From Paracentrotus lividus (Eukaryota > Echinodermata > Echinoidea > Camarodonta > Echinidae): a DNA stretch of 64,000 nt. The notes beneath the pieces were generated by a model, which saw only the letters and a program-made list of their open reading frames with translations, searched no databases and was not told the origin of the DNA. The translations under genes were made by a program, and so were the position numbers. Positions within the stretch are counted from its first letter, which is position 1, and each line of letters begins with the position of its first letter. Positions 26,030 through 38,319 of this stretch are shown one piece after another. Location of the stretch: contig CALNVZ010003429.1 of assembly GCA_940671915.1 (NCBI GenBank), forward strand, positions 24,741,388 through 24,805,387, given 5' to 3'.

Positions 26030-26400
26030 CGAAGCACACAATATTAAGTAAACCTGTCAATCTGTCAACCAATCAACTATCTGACCGATCAATCAAATAA
26101 TCAACAAACCAACCAATCAGTCAATAAACCAGTCGACCATCCAATCAATAAATACATATTTCGATCCGTCGATCTTTAAATCATTCGATCATTCAACCTA
26201 TCAATCATCAACCAAGAAACCGCCACTGATGCAATGGGTTGACTGCTACAAAAATAATTTGCATTGATTTTTGTACTTTTATAATTGTCAGCTATTTTGA
26301 AATGAATGTGTGTTTCAAAGAGCCGAATAAATAAATAATAATAATAATAATGAAAACCAATCAATCAAACCATCAATTCAAGAATTCAGTAAACAAATAA
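26030..26400. repeat. Degenerate (CAAT)n tract
   Basis: Repeated AATCAATCAA variants. Confidence 0.8.
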
Positions 26401-27344
26401 TCCATTGATCAACAAATCACCAGTAATAGATTATTTACCAATTTATTAATTTATTATTAACTAAAAGGTTACACGAATCTAATGCATAAAATCAATGATA
26501 ATGTCTGCCCTATGGGGACCTTTAAGCTTATGTTGAACCACTTACAAGGGGTGTGAACCTAAAACTACAAGCGTAGCTCATATTACTGTTATAATGCTAT
26601 CGAATATCTCCGCTACGAGTGCATATAAATGGTAATAGGCCCTATAGCATACAAATCTCTTAGCATCCGTTTCAGACGCTTAAATGAAAGTGGTTTTAAA
26701 AAAGATATTTATAGTTTTAAAAGAAACAACTTGGCACGAATAAATCTGAACATCTTTCAACCAATTTCGTTCATACACCTAGCTGTAAAGTTGAGGAACA
26801 ATCAAAACATTCGAAATGAAGTACGTCACTCTTCTCTTGTTAATCTTTTTTTTTTTTTACTTTTTCCCCCTTTTTTTCTTTAAGCATTTGTAAACACTTT
26901 GGGTCAGGAGCAGGCAGTGAAACGCAGTGTAATTGTCGAACTGCCAAAAAGGTGCTACAATGCAAAGAAACATTGTGTATTGGATTGAATGATTGAGAAA
27001 TTAAACATATGATTATAATCCTCTCATCCTTCGAGAGTCTATGGATATAATGACGTCGAATTGTTATATTAAAAAAACCCTATTGCGACACATGCAGCAT
27101 TATAAGTGCGTAAATGAATAAAAAAAAAAAATCATTTAAGTATTGGATTTTCGGAAAGGTTGCATAATAGATAAAAACGACTAGGTTGGAGGCTATGCAC
27201 AAAACATGGAGACCTGCTCGAACCTGATATTATTTGCACACCTCTGCTCAGAGTGGCGTAGGAGTTGGACGGTTGGAGTGGATGTTCAAACCTTTGAAGA
27301 GTTTAATCGGCGCATCGGAGAAGAGGTGGCTTGCTCCCCGCGAT

Positions 27345-27870
27345 CAGAGCAAACATGGAGGAGAGATTGGAAGGTGTTTGATTCCAATGAAGATGAGGAT
27401 GAAGATGGTGGATGAGGATGGAGGTGGTGGTGGTAGGGTGGGGTGGGTAATAGAGGTGTGGTGGTGGTGGGGATTAGGGGTGGGGTGCACACTGAGTTAT
27501 CGGGTTATCTGAATAGATGTGTCATGCCCGTCGAGATAGGGGCAACGATCACTTATGGAGGAGAGATGTATTTTAAGATGATGGGGATAGAGATTGGGTG
27601 GGATGGGGGGATAGCATTGTGGTGGTGGTGGTGGTGGTGGTGGTGGTAGTGGGGATGAGGGGCGAGAGCACATACATATAAAGTGAGTATGTCGGTGCTT
27701 TTACTTAAACATGGAGAAGAGATTAAAAGGCGTTTGATTCCAAAGATAATGAGGATGGAGATGGTGGTGGTGGGGTGTGATAGGATGGATGGATGGTGGT
27801 GGTGGTGATGATGATGATGATGATAGTGATGATGATGATAAATATGATGATGATGTAATAGTGATGATCG
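27345..27870. repeat. GGT/GAT-rich microsatellites within a duplicated ~370-bp unit
   Basis: The phrase ACATGGAG(G/A)AGAGATT followed by GTTTGATTCCAA occurs at about 27352 and 27710, each leading into GATGAGGATGGAGATGGTGG repeats. It is a direct duplication with microsatellites; frames through it are Gly/Trp-rich artefacts. Confidence 0.75.
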
Positions 27871-27999
27871 TGATTACAAAAGAAAGAAAGGGGCTCAAAA
27901 AGTAAAAGGTTACTAAGAAATCAAAATGAAAAAAAAAGAAAACAAAAAATGGATCTTGGGCGAATGAGAATAAGCAGTATGCTTTAGTGAAATACACAG

Positions 28000-29200
28000 A
28001 AGAAGAAAATAATTAGAATGTATAGTAGCTGAAGAAGAAGGAGAAGAAAATATGAACATATAATATGCCCTATATACTGTGCGAATGAGATGTTCTGAAT
28101 AGAACAATACTTTTAAGAGGCAGGAAAAAAAAGACTGAATAAAGTAATATAATAAAAACAGACATATTAATAAAGATATACTCTATGCATGATATGGAAA
28201 AATAAAATGATTCGATATGACAACATATCGTTAATGAAGTAAATAAAGACATCACAGCTGAATTCCACTGACCAAATATTAACCATGAATTCATAAATTC
28301 TTTATCAAAATCAACAAAAATGTTATTAACAGCGTCACTCAATCGACACCAAATATATTTATTTGTCGAGATGAACAACTGATATAGACAACCGTAAAAT
28401 GATAAGATACGATGCGGAACGATTTTGCCGAGCCGGGGGACGAAAGGGGAACGGGATTTAGAAGAAAATGATTCAATCTTTAATCAATTCATTAGACCGA
28501 GAAATAACAACGTTTCCAAATCATTCTCTCCAAACCCTAGGCGTAATGAAAAACGTAATTTTCTTCTCATCCATGTGATAATATTACGGTTCAGTGACGC
28601 CACCAAAATCCCTGTCTTGGATATTCGGCCTCGTTTTTCAACCACAAAATGTTTGGATTGAAATTGCGAGAATTAAGAGGAAGAAGCGTATTTATTTTAA
28701 TGTGAATATAAAACCGGCTGCAATTTATTTATTTCATTGTTATTATTACTATTCTTGTTCTTTCATTCGTTCTTAAAATAATCCGAAAAAATTGCCTAGA
28801 TGGGTTCATATTCATTAGATACATATACTTCTTTGTTTATTAAAAAGCTGTCTATTTTAGTCTACGTCTACGGTTTTTATGTTTAATGTGCGTTTGCCCC
28901 TCAATATAGCATTCACTAGATATCAGGAAACAATAGAAATGTATATTTCAAATGAACCATTGCACGACCGGAGAAAAAGTTAAAGTGACTTGAGCGGGGG
29001 AGGGAGAGATTGAAATGTATCATTTAGACAAAGAGGGGCTGTATTTTTGTAATATTATTACCTTTTATCTAATATAGATATAATTTATATTTAAAAAAAA
29101 ATGATTGAAAGGGCAATTCAACATTGTTGTTAACTACTACTTTAACATTGATGTATGCACACCTACAAGAATGGGGAGTCATATGAAGAAAAAAAAACCC
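28000..29200. other. AT-rich non-coding stretch, no gene seen
   Basis: No motif, repeat or splice-framed exon recognised. Confidence 0.5.
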
Positions 29201-29259
29201 AAAAAATATATATATGCTTCCCAGCTCCCCGGCATTTTCAGATAATTATAAAGTGGCGT

Positions 29260-29951
29260 ATATGAAGAGCTCATTTCCAAAAGGTACTACATCCATTTTT
29301 CATCAAAATTCATTTTTTTTAAACATTAATCTGCTCACTTTTAGCACCTCTACACACTGTTACAAACAGAAACATGAATTTTCAATGGGAAGGTTGAAAA
29401 AAATTACTTTAAAAAATCACTTCATTTCCAAAAGGTACTACATCCATTTCAGTTCGTTTCCAAAAGGTACTACATCCACTTTAGTAGTCCCATGTACTTG
29501 TTTGTACATCCACTTTTATGTAGTCCCATGTACTTGTATTGCATGTAAATAATGCGTAGTTGGCTGGGTTCGCCAGAGCATCAGTGAAAATTTGAAAACT
29601 TATGTACTCAATTTCTTTTTAAAACATGGCATATATTTAAAGCAATATGAAATAGTTCAAAATGTTCCTTTTTGAATAAAAAATTGCTGAGATACATGGT
29701 AATTTACATGCTCTGAGACATTTCGTTTTCAAAAACTACATCCAACAGAGCAACAAAAAAATCATTTACAGAAAAACTTGCAGACCTAGATTTTTGTTAG
29801 ACTGGTTTCCCTTTAGTATCATAGAGTAGAACAATCTGTGAAAGTTTAATTCCAAACAGACACCCCTTTCTATGAAAAATAAAAAAAAAACGTGTTTTTC
29901 TCCGAATTAACAAATATGGATGTAGTACCTTTTGGAAATGACCTCTTCATA
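29260..29951. mobile_element. Foldback element of the TTCCAAAAGG family (copy 1)
   Basis: The ends ATATGAAGAGCTCATTTCC and its near complement GGAAATGACCTCTTCATAT enclose ~690 bp. The motif TTCCAAAAGGTACTACATCC occurs at about 29275, 29429 and 29459 forward, and once inverted at 29917-29937. Confidence 0.82.
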
Positions 29952-29999
29952 TGACCTTTTCAAAATGGAATGACAAGCTCCTTTAAAAACCCAAAGAAC

Positions 30000-31080
30000 A
30001 ATAACAACAAGCAGATAATGATTATTTAGAGTAAAGTGATATACAATTTTACGCTGATCAGATTATTATAATATCAATCTCTAAGTACATTCGATTAAAA
30101 TTAAGCGACCATAATTTAGACCTCTATATCTGAAAGACAGAATCAAAGAGTCAAAGGGAGATCGCCTGATAATGCTGTCTTAATTTCAATTACTAATCCA
30201 TCCCATGACGTCATTGCTTTGTTCTGACGTCACGGGGGCAATGCAGTTCGTTTCGGGCCGTTGGCATGTCGTTCTAAATTCGACTCCTAACTCCAGCCTT
30301 CCAACGAAATCAACATTGCATGGAAGGAATATAAATCAGGACTATGTTTGAAAAAGGCAACAATAAAAAGGACATTTTATATTTAAATGATACGCCTATC
30401 TTAATAATTACGAGACCTTTTTGGTTATTTGGCCGATGTCGTAAATCAAATATCCCAGGCCACGACATAAATATACATTTTTGCTAGTGGTCCCGAAATG
30501 AACAAGTCATATAGCTTCTAATCTAAATGACCGCATCGTTAATACGTCGTATTTTTCGTATTTATCTCCGCTTCTAGCATATTTTTCAAATGTTTTGCGA
30601 GCCATATAAATCACCATTAAAATAACGAAAGTCACTTTAAGAACGAGTTTTCAATTCATGAGTATATAGTAACTTAATTAATGTTTCCTGTTTTAGATTT
30701 CCATGCACGAAAAGAAATTATTTATGTCAATAATATTGTTACGTCGATTTAAAATCAGTCTGTTTTATTTCTTACTTTTATTTTTAAGCTTGTTTTTAAG
30801 TTACTGTAATACAATTCTAATATGGTTTGTTGGAGAAAACATGTGTCGCAGCTAAAATGTGATCAAAACATGTCTACAGTATGATTAAAAGCATTTTAAT
30901 TTGATAATACATTTAATTACGTCGAATACATTGAAATTACTTACCGATTATAGCAAGAAAAAATGATGCCTAATGCAAAGTGCAGAAGTGATATACATCA
31001 AATAATTGCATTAGAGGCGCATCGATAATGATCCCCTTTGCTTTATTTATTTCTTTTCCCCATATTTTTCTCTTTTTTTT
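30000..31080. other. AT-rich non-coding stretch, no gene seen
   Basis: There are two TGACGTCA-type sites at about 30205-30235. Nothing else is recognisable. Confidence 0.5.
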
Positions 31081-31514
31081 TTTAGAGAGAGAGAGAGAAT
31101 AATAGTGGGAAATTAATGTATTTATCGTTTTTAAATGTATTTCCCTTTTCTGTACTTCCACGTCTATTACATCTATCGATCAACACAATTACATTTTTAT
31201 TTCGATTTCTTTTTCTTTCTTTCCATTTCTCATTGTACTCATATTGTTCTATGATGCGATATACATGATATATGGACTGCAATTCAGTGATTAAATGATC
31301 ACTCATGAGCATCTTATCGATCCAAGCACATCCACCTAGCAGAAACATTATCGATTATCTTGGGGCAAAAATTCCAATGGTGTTGCTTTCTCTTATTTTC
31401 TCCAAATTAGTAACAGTGCGAGGGACGATTTTGTGACTTTTTCGCTTGGCACCCCGCCCCCGATCCTTGTCGCAAAACCCAAGACACCCACTAATCACCC
31501 TCTTTTCCAAATCC

Positions 31515-31515
31515 G

Positions 31516-31549
<34 letters not shown>

Positions 31550-31555
31550 ATCTAG
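31515..31555. repeat. (CT)n microsatellite in a long pyrimidine-rich region
   Basis: CTCTCT runs here and at about 31735-31800 produce the Ser/Leu-rich open frames of this region. Confidence 0.9.
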
Positions 31556-32154
31556 CTTACTGCCTATCCTTATCTCTCCTCTCTTTGCTTTCTTGTTTTC
31601 ATTATCTACCATTCTGTCTGTGTACAATGTGTCTTTCGTGCATGTTTGTTGCCATTGATGCATTCAAAACGTCACATACAAAATATAAATTAATCCCTTC
31701 CCCCTCCCTACTTACTTTCCAACTGTCTCTAGCTCTGTCTGTCTGTCTGTCTGTGTGTCTGTGTATGATTGTGTCTCCCTCTCGGCCTCTCTCTCTCCCT
31801 CCATTCATCTTACACCTTCCACCAGCACTGTCCCATCCGTTTTCCCATGCCATCTCCCTCAGTCTCTTTTTCCGCCCCTTCCCATCCACCCCTATACAAC
31901 TCTCATCTCCCCATTCAATTTCTAGAAGACGTATCAAGACCAAGGAGAGATGTGAGTAAGAATCTAAGTGTATTCTCCTCCCCATCCTATTCGTCTGTAA
32001 CCCTCTATATCCCCTCTTCTCAGACTATCCTTCTCTATATCTTTACCCCTCCCCTCCTCCTCCATCCCTCCCCCTTCTACCTGTCTCCCATCCCATTTTC
32101 TCCAAGATGTACCAAGAGAGGGGAAGAGAGTGGTGAGAGTATGGATGTAAGGGA

Positions 32155-32566
32155 ATTATCCTCTTCTTCTTCTACCATTTTCATCCCGCAACTCCTTCAT
32201 AAGTCTCCTCCAAATGACATAAACCTTAATCTCAACCCACCCCCATCCTCTGCCACCCCTCCTAGTAAGGGATTCTCCTCCAAGACGTTTTATCACCCTT
32301 TTCGTCCGCCAACTCCTTCATAACTCTCCTCCAAAAGTCATAACCTTAATCTCCACCTATCCCACCCTCTGCCACCCCATCGAGGACTCGTGGGATCGAG
32401 GACTCGTGGGACCGACGACTGGTGGGAAGACCCCGCCACCCCCACCCCATTGCAGGAAATTCTCCTCCTCATTCCTTTTTTCATCTCCTAACTCCTTAAT
32501 AACACTCCTCCAAATAGATAACCTCAATCTCCACATACCACACCCTCCGCTACCCCACCCCCATCG
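32155..32566. repeat. Three ~110-bp tandem units, one boundary interrupted
   Basis: The phrase CAACTCCTTCATAA(G/C)TCTCCTCC followed by CCTTAATCTC(A/C)ACC occurs at about 32190, 32309 and (changed) 32487. A 57-bp CACGAG fragment sits between the second and third units. Confidence 0.75.
32380..32436. repeat. Short CACGAG-family fragment (copy 3)
   Basis: Two and a half GAGGACTCGTGGGA(T/C)C units ending GTGGGAAGACCCC, the same terminus as at 22170-22182. Confidence 0.85.
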
Positions 32567-32737
32567 CATCTTCCCACGACCTGCCATCAGGGCAGGGGGG
32601 AAAGATGAGAGAGTATGGATGACAGGGGAAGCATATCTCACATGTATCTGGGCCACGGACATGGTATTGAAAGCCTAATGTGGTTCCGGTGTCACAAAGT
32701 GACAGGATACACTAGATGGATGGTTGGTTCCGTTATC

Positions 32738-34010
32738 ATGACGTCATAATGCTTCCAGCAACAACCACTGGTCCAAATAAAGAACATTTTCCCCTTTTTT
32801 TAATCATATTTTTATGCCACAAAAAATGCAATTCTATATCTGTGAAATTGAATAGACAAAAAAAAAAGTATATATATATCTGAAAGCAAAGAGCATATAA
32901 AAGGATAGTTTTTGCTAATTTTGGCCATTTAGTAATATTTGTACATTGCTTTCCATATCGGCTTATGATGACGTCATAATGCTTCCAGCACCAACCACTG
33001 GTCCAAATAAAGAATATTTTCCCCCTTTTCCAATCATATCCAACAAGAAATAAAATTCTAAATCTGTGAAGTTGAAAAAGATTCATAGGCCCTAACTGAA
33101 AAGCTTCATTATTGCTAATTTTGGCCTTTTAGTAAATTTTGTACATTGCTTTCCATATCAGCTTATGATGACGTCATAATGCTTCCAGCCTCAACCACTG
33201 GTCCTAATAAAGAATATTTTCCCCTTTTCCAATCATATGCAACAAAAAAAATGCAATTCTATATCTGTGAAATTGAGAAAGATATAACTGAAAAGCATCA
33301 TTATTGCTAATTTTGGCCTTTTAGTAATATTTTTACATTGCTTTCGTTTATGGCATCATAATGCTTCCAGCAACAACCACTGGTCCAAATAAAAAAAATA
33401 TCCCCCTTTTTTTTCAATTTTCAAATATCCACAAAAAATGCAATTCTTTATCTGGGCAATTGAAAAATATCAAGACGTGAAAAACATCATTATTGCTAAT
33501 TTTGGCCTTTTAATAATATTTGTGCATTGCTTTCGATATCAGCTTATGATGACATTATAATGCTTCAAGCAATAACCACTGGTGTAAATAAAAAATATTT
33601 ACCCCTTTTCAATATTCAAAATTAATATCTAACAACAAATACAATTCTATATCTGTGAAATTGGAAAAAAAAATGATAACTAAAAAAGCATCATTAAGGC
33701 AAATGTTGGCCTTTTAGTAATATTTGTAAATTGATTTCCTAATGATGACGTTTTAATGCTTCAAGCAACCACCACTTGTCCAAATGAAGAATATACCCTC
33801 CCCCCTTTTTTAATTTTCAAATATTTCAACAAGGAATGCAATTACATATTTGTGAAATTGAAAAAGATTTATAACTGAAAAGCACCATTATTGCTAAATT
33901 TGGCTTTCAAGTAATATTGTATGATGACGTAATAATGCTTCCAGCAACCACAAGTGGTTCAAATATAGAAATTTCCCCCTTTTCCAAGATTCACCGAGAA
34001 TTGATATTCT
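32738..34010. repeat. Satellite of seven ~180-230 bp units with a TGACGTCA site
   Basis: Units start at about 32738, 32968, 33168, 33350, 33548, 33744 and 33924 with ATGACGTCATAATGCTTCCA or a mutated form. Then come CACTGGTCCAAATAAAGAA, CCCCTTTT, ATGCAATTCTATATCTGTG and TTATTGCTAATTTTGGCC. The first three units keep the perfect TGACGTCA palindrome. A remnant eighth unit begins near 34227, beyond a SINE. Confidence 0.92.
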
Positions 34011-34112
34011 ACCCCTAAAGAATCGAAATGGATCTTTAAAAAAAGGGGGGAAGGAAGAAGCATAGGCCTACTAAAAAAATGTTATCATATAATATAAAAT
34101 CTCTTTCCTTCT

Positions 34113-34210
34113 TGGTGCTGTGGTGGAGTGGATGAGTCAGAGGACTGGCGATCACAAGGTATGCTGTTCAAATGCCGTCCATTCCACTAATGTCCTTTGC
34201 CAAGACATTA
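34113..34210 (+). mobile_element. tRNA-derived SINE
   Basis: GGTGCTGTGGTGGAGTGG resembles an A box and CTGTTCAAATGCC a B box at pol III spacing, as in a tRNA-Ser-like head. The downstream phrase AATGTCCTTTGCCAAGACATTA resembles the 'TCCTTGGGCAAGA' tail segment common in animal SINEs. It separates units 7 and 8 of the satellite. Confidence 0.7.
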
Positions 34211-34404
34211 CGTTATATAAGGGCTCTGATGACGTCGTACTTATTTTAGCACACAACCTTCCAAATGAGGAATATTTCTCCCTTTTTTACACACAAGGAA
34301 ATCACACACATCTAGAAATTCTACTTTATAGAAGGAATGAACAATAGCCTTTGATTCTCTCTTATTCCTCCTCTTATTCTTCTTCTTCATCATCCACTCT
34401 TCAT

Positions 34405-34475
34405 CTCTTCTTCTTCTTCTTCTTCTTCTTCTTCTTCTTCTTCTTCTTCTTCTTCTTCTTTTTCTTCTTCTTCTT
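34405..34475. repeat. (CTT)n microsatellite
   Basis: About 20 CTT units; the Phe and Arg homopolymer frames come from it. Confidence 0.95.
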
Positions 34476-34577
34476 CCTTTTCCCTTTAACCGTGATGACA
34501 AGCATTGTTTTCCCATGTGGTGATATCACAATGTTTCAAACACGTTTCCCCTTTAATGGTTTTAATACAAAATAAAA

Positions 34578-34655
34578 CTAGCACATCAACAGGGATTCAA
34601 ACCCGAGAACTCTGCCAAATACAAAATCACACCTATACCAGATTTGCAAAGGTCC
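34578..34655 (-). mobile_element. tRNA-like fragment with B box
   Basis: On the minus strand, CTCGGGTTTGAATCCCTG is a good T arm with B box GGTTTGAATCC, preceded by a weak A-box-like TGGTATAGGTG. Probably a second SINE relic. Confidence 0.5.
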
Positions 34656-35592
34656 CATTTACGAATTTCGGCAATAACTGACCCAATTCAGATTCACCTT
34701 TCTAATTGCAAAACATCTCATTAAGCATGTAAGGATGGTGTAAAATAAAAAGCAAACATGAAAAGAAAAAGAAAAAGGTCTATGCACTTGGGATGATAGA
34801 ATATCAGACTTTCGGGGGCCACGAAGGATAGATAAATGCTGAAGACGCATCAATCATATTTATGTTTTGGGCTATGTAAACCGAGAAAGAATGAATAAAA
34901 TCATTTCACATTTTGCATCGAATGTTTCTGATTATGGAAAACCCCGGCATGATGAAAATATATGCGTCTCGGCTGCCCGAGCTATAAATCTAAATTGTCG
35001 AAAGGGGAAAATCTATTTGTGTTCTGAATATTAAGATGAGTCCTATATATTGGGTTAGATAACATTATCTTATTTTCAAGCCATGAATGCCTATAACTAA
35101 GATTGTAGGGTTATTGCTATTGGTGCCTAATTATTCTCATTCCTTCGAATCTTATCCTCATAAATGAAATTTGATGTCTGAGTATTTTTTTAATAATTTA
35201 TTTATTTATTTTTTTTTTTAATAAACGGACGTTTTAGGCCTATGTCATTTTTGTGGTCGTAGCTATTGTCTCTATTTAAGTTGCTTGTGTTCCATTTTGC
35301 AAATCTCCCTACCGATTTGAACTATAAGTTTTTGTATTACTTTCTTCCATTGAAAATAGACTTAGGCTCGGCTGCAATAACATGAAATAAGACAATACTA
35401 AACACGGTTACTTGATCAACCCTCTTGCACACGCTTATAGTGTCACAGTGTCCGATCCCGCCCGCGCCCATACGAGGGCCTCGCAGCGTCTTCGTCCTCG
35501 TTGATATGCAAAGCACACACGAACAACGGGCTTGGGTGTCGCCATTAATATTCCGATGCTGCGATCCTAAGAAAAATCAATCAATTAAATTC

Positions 35593-36130
35593 ATGGCTGC
35601 GGGTCTATCTTGGTGGGACGATGATTAGTTAGACTACAGGGATTTAGACACTAAATCTCCTGCAACGTGGACGGACGGACAGGCTGCATGGGTGTAGTTA
35701 GAACCATTTAAGTCAAAGGGGATGTAGTGGGAAGGAGTGGATGTTTTACGCTGAGAAGGGGGTATATGAGTGTGTTGGGTCTATGGCTGCTAGTCTATCT
35801 TAGTGGGACGATGATTAGTTAGACTACACGGATTTAGTCACTAAATCTTCCACAACGTGGATAGACGGACAGGCTGCATGGGTGTAGCGTGGACGTTTAA
35901 AGCCAAGGAGGAGGGGTAGTTGGAACGTGTGGATGTTTTACGGTGGGAAGGGGGTATATGGGTGTGTTTGTAATATATCTGCTGGTCTATCTGGGAGGGA
36001 ACATGATTAAATAGTCTAAAGGGATTTAGATACTAAATCTTCCACAACCTGGATGGACGAAGAGGCTGCATGGTTGTAGTATGGAAGGGGGCAAGGGGGT
36101 ATGCTGGGAGGGGGCATGGAAAGACTCTTG
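35593..36130. repeat. Three ~190-bp tandem units
   Basis: Units starting at about 35593, 35783 and 35975 share CTGC(G/T)GGTCTATCT, GATGATTAGTTAGACTACA, ACTAAATCTTCCACAACGTGG and GACGGACAGGCTGCATGG. Confidence 0.88.
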
Positions 36131-36199
36131 GTTCGGGGTTACTGAAAAGGGTGTACTTCGGGAATTTATATTATTTGCTTACATACATGGTTTGAGGTT

Positions 36200-37899
36200 T
36201 AGGGTACATGCAGGTAATATGGGCCCCCTAAGCTCATTTGCCCAATTTGCATAAAATTACAAAATGACACACAGTCTAATCTTTGTTTATATGAATCAAT
36301 AACTACTGCTCTAACTTTTATTGTGAAGAAAAACAATTATCACCAACCCCCCTGTCTGCAATATTCAGATGTTGACGTCATCACCAAAGTGCCCATATTA
36401 CCTGCATGTGCATGTGCACATGTATTTAATGTATTAAAAAAGAAAATACAATATGACTCTACTATGTCTGGAATTTGCTTAAAATGTTGAAAATCATTAA
36501 CTTTCAGATATTATTTGAAATTATAAGACCCTCCAATAAATACTTTGACTATATATATATATATATATATTTTAATAATGTTTTTATTGCTTCAAATATA
36601 CATCGAACATAAACATAAACACGTCAGAAATAAATTACATCTTGTACATGAAACGAAATAAATACAAGTATAAGTATAATTTAACAACATAGTATAATCA
36701 ACTATCAGTGTGAGGGAAGAATTTTTTCCCATTTTGAATTATGAATTTGCAATTTGTTCTTCCTGAAAGCAATAAGGTTCTCAACTTTTTCTAAATACAT
36801 GATTTCTGATTTAAATTGATGAAAATATATATCAGAGTTTTTACATTTGTTTCGAAAAATAAATTGTTTACCGTACATAATAATTGTATTGAAAAGATTG
36901 TCACCTTCTTTGTGGACTCCAAAACATATATCAAGGCATGTAAGTGGCAGATTATACACATTCTTTGATCTAAGCTATGAACTGACCTCACGCCAAAAAA
37001 GTAGAAACGACAGAACAGGAGTAGAATAGGTGAATTAACGACTGATTCTCTAAATAACAAAGATTACATATGGGCGATGGCTTTATTCTTATTCTAAACA
37101 AAAACTCATTCGTTGCAATTCTCCTGTGCAAGAATTTGAACTGAAATGAACGAAGTTTTGAATCCAGTGTAGTCTTAAAACATTTTCCAAATCTCTTCTG
37201 CCATTGAATTAGATTTTCTAGCGGTAATTGTAGTTCCGCTTCCCATTTATTTAAGTTATTTGTAGATGCTATATGACTATATATTTCATTGTTTTGTATT
37301 TTGTATATTATTTCTTTTTTAATATTATTTAAATATTATTTTCATTATACAAATCAATATCAATAAGTTATTTATATAGATTATATACTGTGAATACACC
37401 CCCAAAAAATTGTAGCAAAGAGATTGATGCCTCATCCAAATAAGTACCAGAATCATTTCCGCCATTTTGGACGGCCCATATTACCTGCAGTGATGTTGCT
37501 ATGTCAGGCAAGCATGCAATGCCACATAGCACCCCTTCACTACAACAAATTGACCTGTACACGCTAGCATGATCCAAATGAAACTACATGTATAAGCTTA
37601 CTAAATATACAAACAATTGAGGTTACCCCCTCAAACACTCTTTCACCATCACATTCTGTGAAATATCAAATTTTACATCAGGGTACAACATTGCCGTAAG
37701 TTTTACCTACTTGGTTGGTTTTCAGCAATTTTCTCAGAGAAATTTCGGCATTAGATGCTCTCACGATGATAGATTTTTGTATACAGTTCATATGAACAAC
37801 ATTATGGCGCTCACACCGGTCACCGGTCGATGGTCACGACATGATTTGCTTCAGGTGGCCCATATTACCTGCTGGCCCATATTACCTGCATGTACCCTA
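36200..37899. mobile_element. TAGGGTACATGCAGG-ended element with reiterated phrase (member 3)
   Basis: The left end TAGGGTACATGCAGGTAATA is exactly complementary to the right end (25-26 bp, closing with TA). The phrase CCCATATTACCTGC recurs at about 36390, 37467, 37859 and 37875. A LINE fragment is nested inside. Confidence 0.85.
36575..37330 (-). mobile_element. 3' end of a LINE ORF2 (reverse transcriptase C-terminal region)
   Basis: Minus-strand reading gives NLNKWEAELQLPLENLIQWQ, FQFKFLHRRIATNEFLFRI, PSPICNLCYLENQSLIHLFY and, after a frameshift, CFGVHKEGDNLFNTIIMYGK then FIFRNKC. The order FKxLHRxxxTNxFLFxI, CxxC...HxF and NxIIMYGKxFI is that of the C-terminal region of non-LTR retrotransposon ORF2 proteins. 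It is truncated at the 5' end, frameshifted, and ends at a (TA)n tract (36551-36570). Confidence 0.75.
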
Positions 37900-38254
37900 T
37901 CTGTTTTTGGTCAAGTGATGGACAGGTGGGGAATATGCCTATAAGGGTAATACTGATATCTATACATAGTCATGATAACAACCACGGTAATGCCCTTTTG
38001 ATTAAAGGCCGAACGTTCAATGTTTTAGTTTGTAGATATTTAGTTTTAAGGTAGTATGGTTAATTTGGTGAACCCTAAAATGTTTTGCACCCTCCATCAT
38101 CTTCAGATATGTTGTAATTTTGTCGAGAACGAGAGAAATAGAGGCAGAAAAGGTAAAATAGAGCGCGGGACATTATGGGAAAACCGTCGAGAAGGACAGA
38201 GGTACAGGGTACAGGGTAGGCCTATAATGAGGTAGGACGGAAGAGAGAGGAAGA

Positions 38255-38290
38255 GAGAGAAAGAGAGAGAGAGAGATAGAGAGAAAAATA
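38255..38290. repeat. (GA)n microsatellite
   Basis: AGAGAG runs. Confidence 0.9.
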
Positions 38291-38319
38291 GGTGTACATG
38301 AGATAGGATAAGACGTCGG

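Noticed and set aside
31769..32323. 184-codon open frame, the longest in the window
   Set aside because: It is a Ser/Pro/Leu-rich translation of CT-rich DNA and runs across a ~110-bp tandem repeat, with no domain or splice context.
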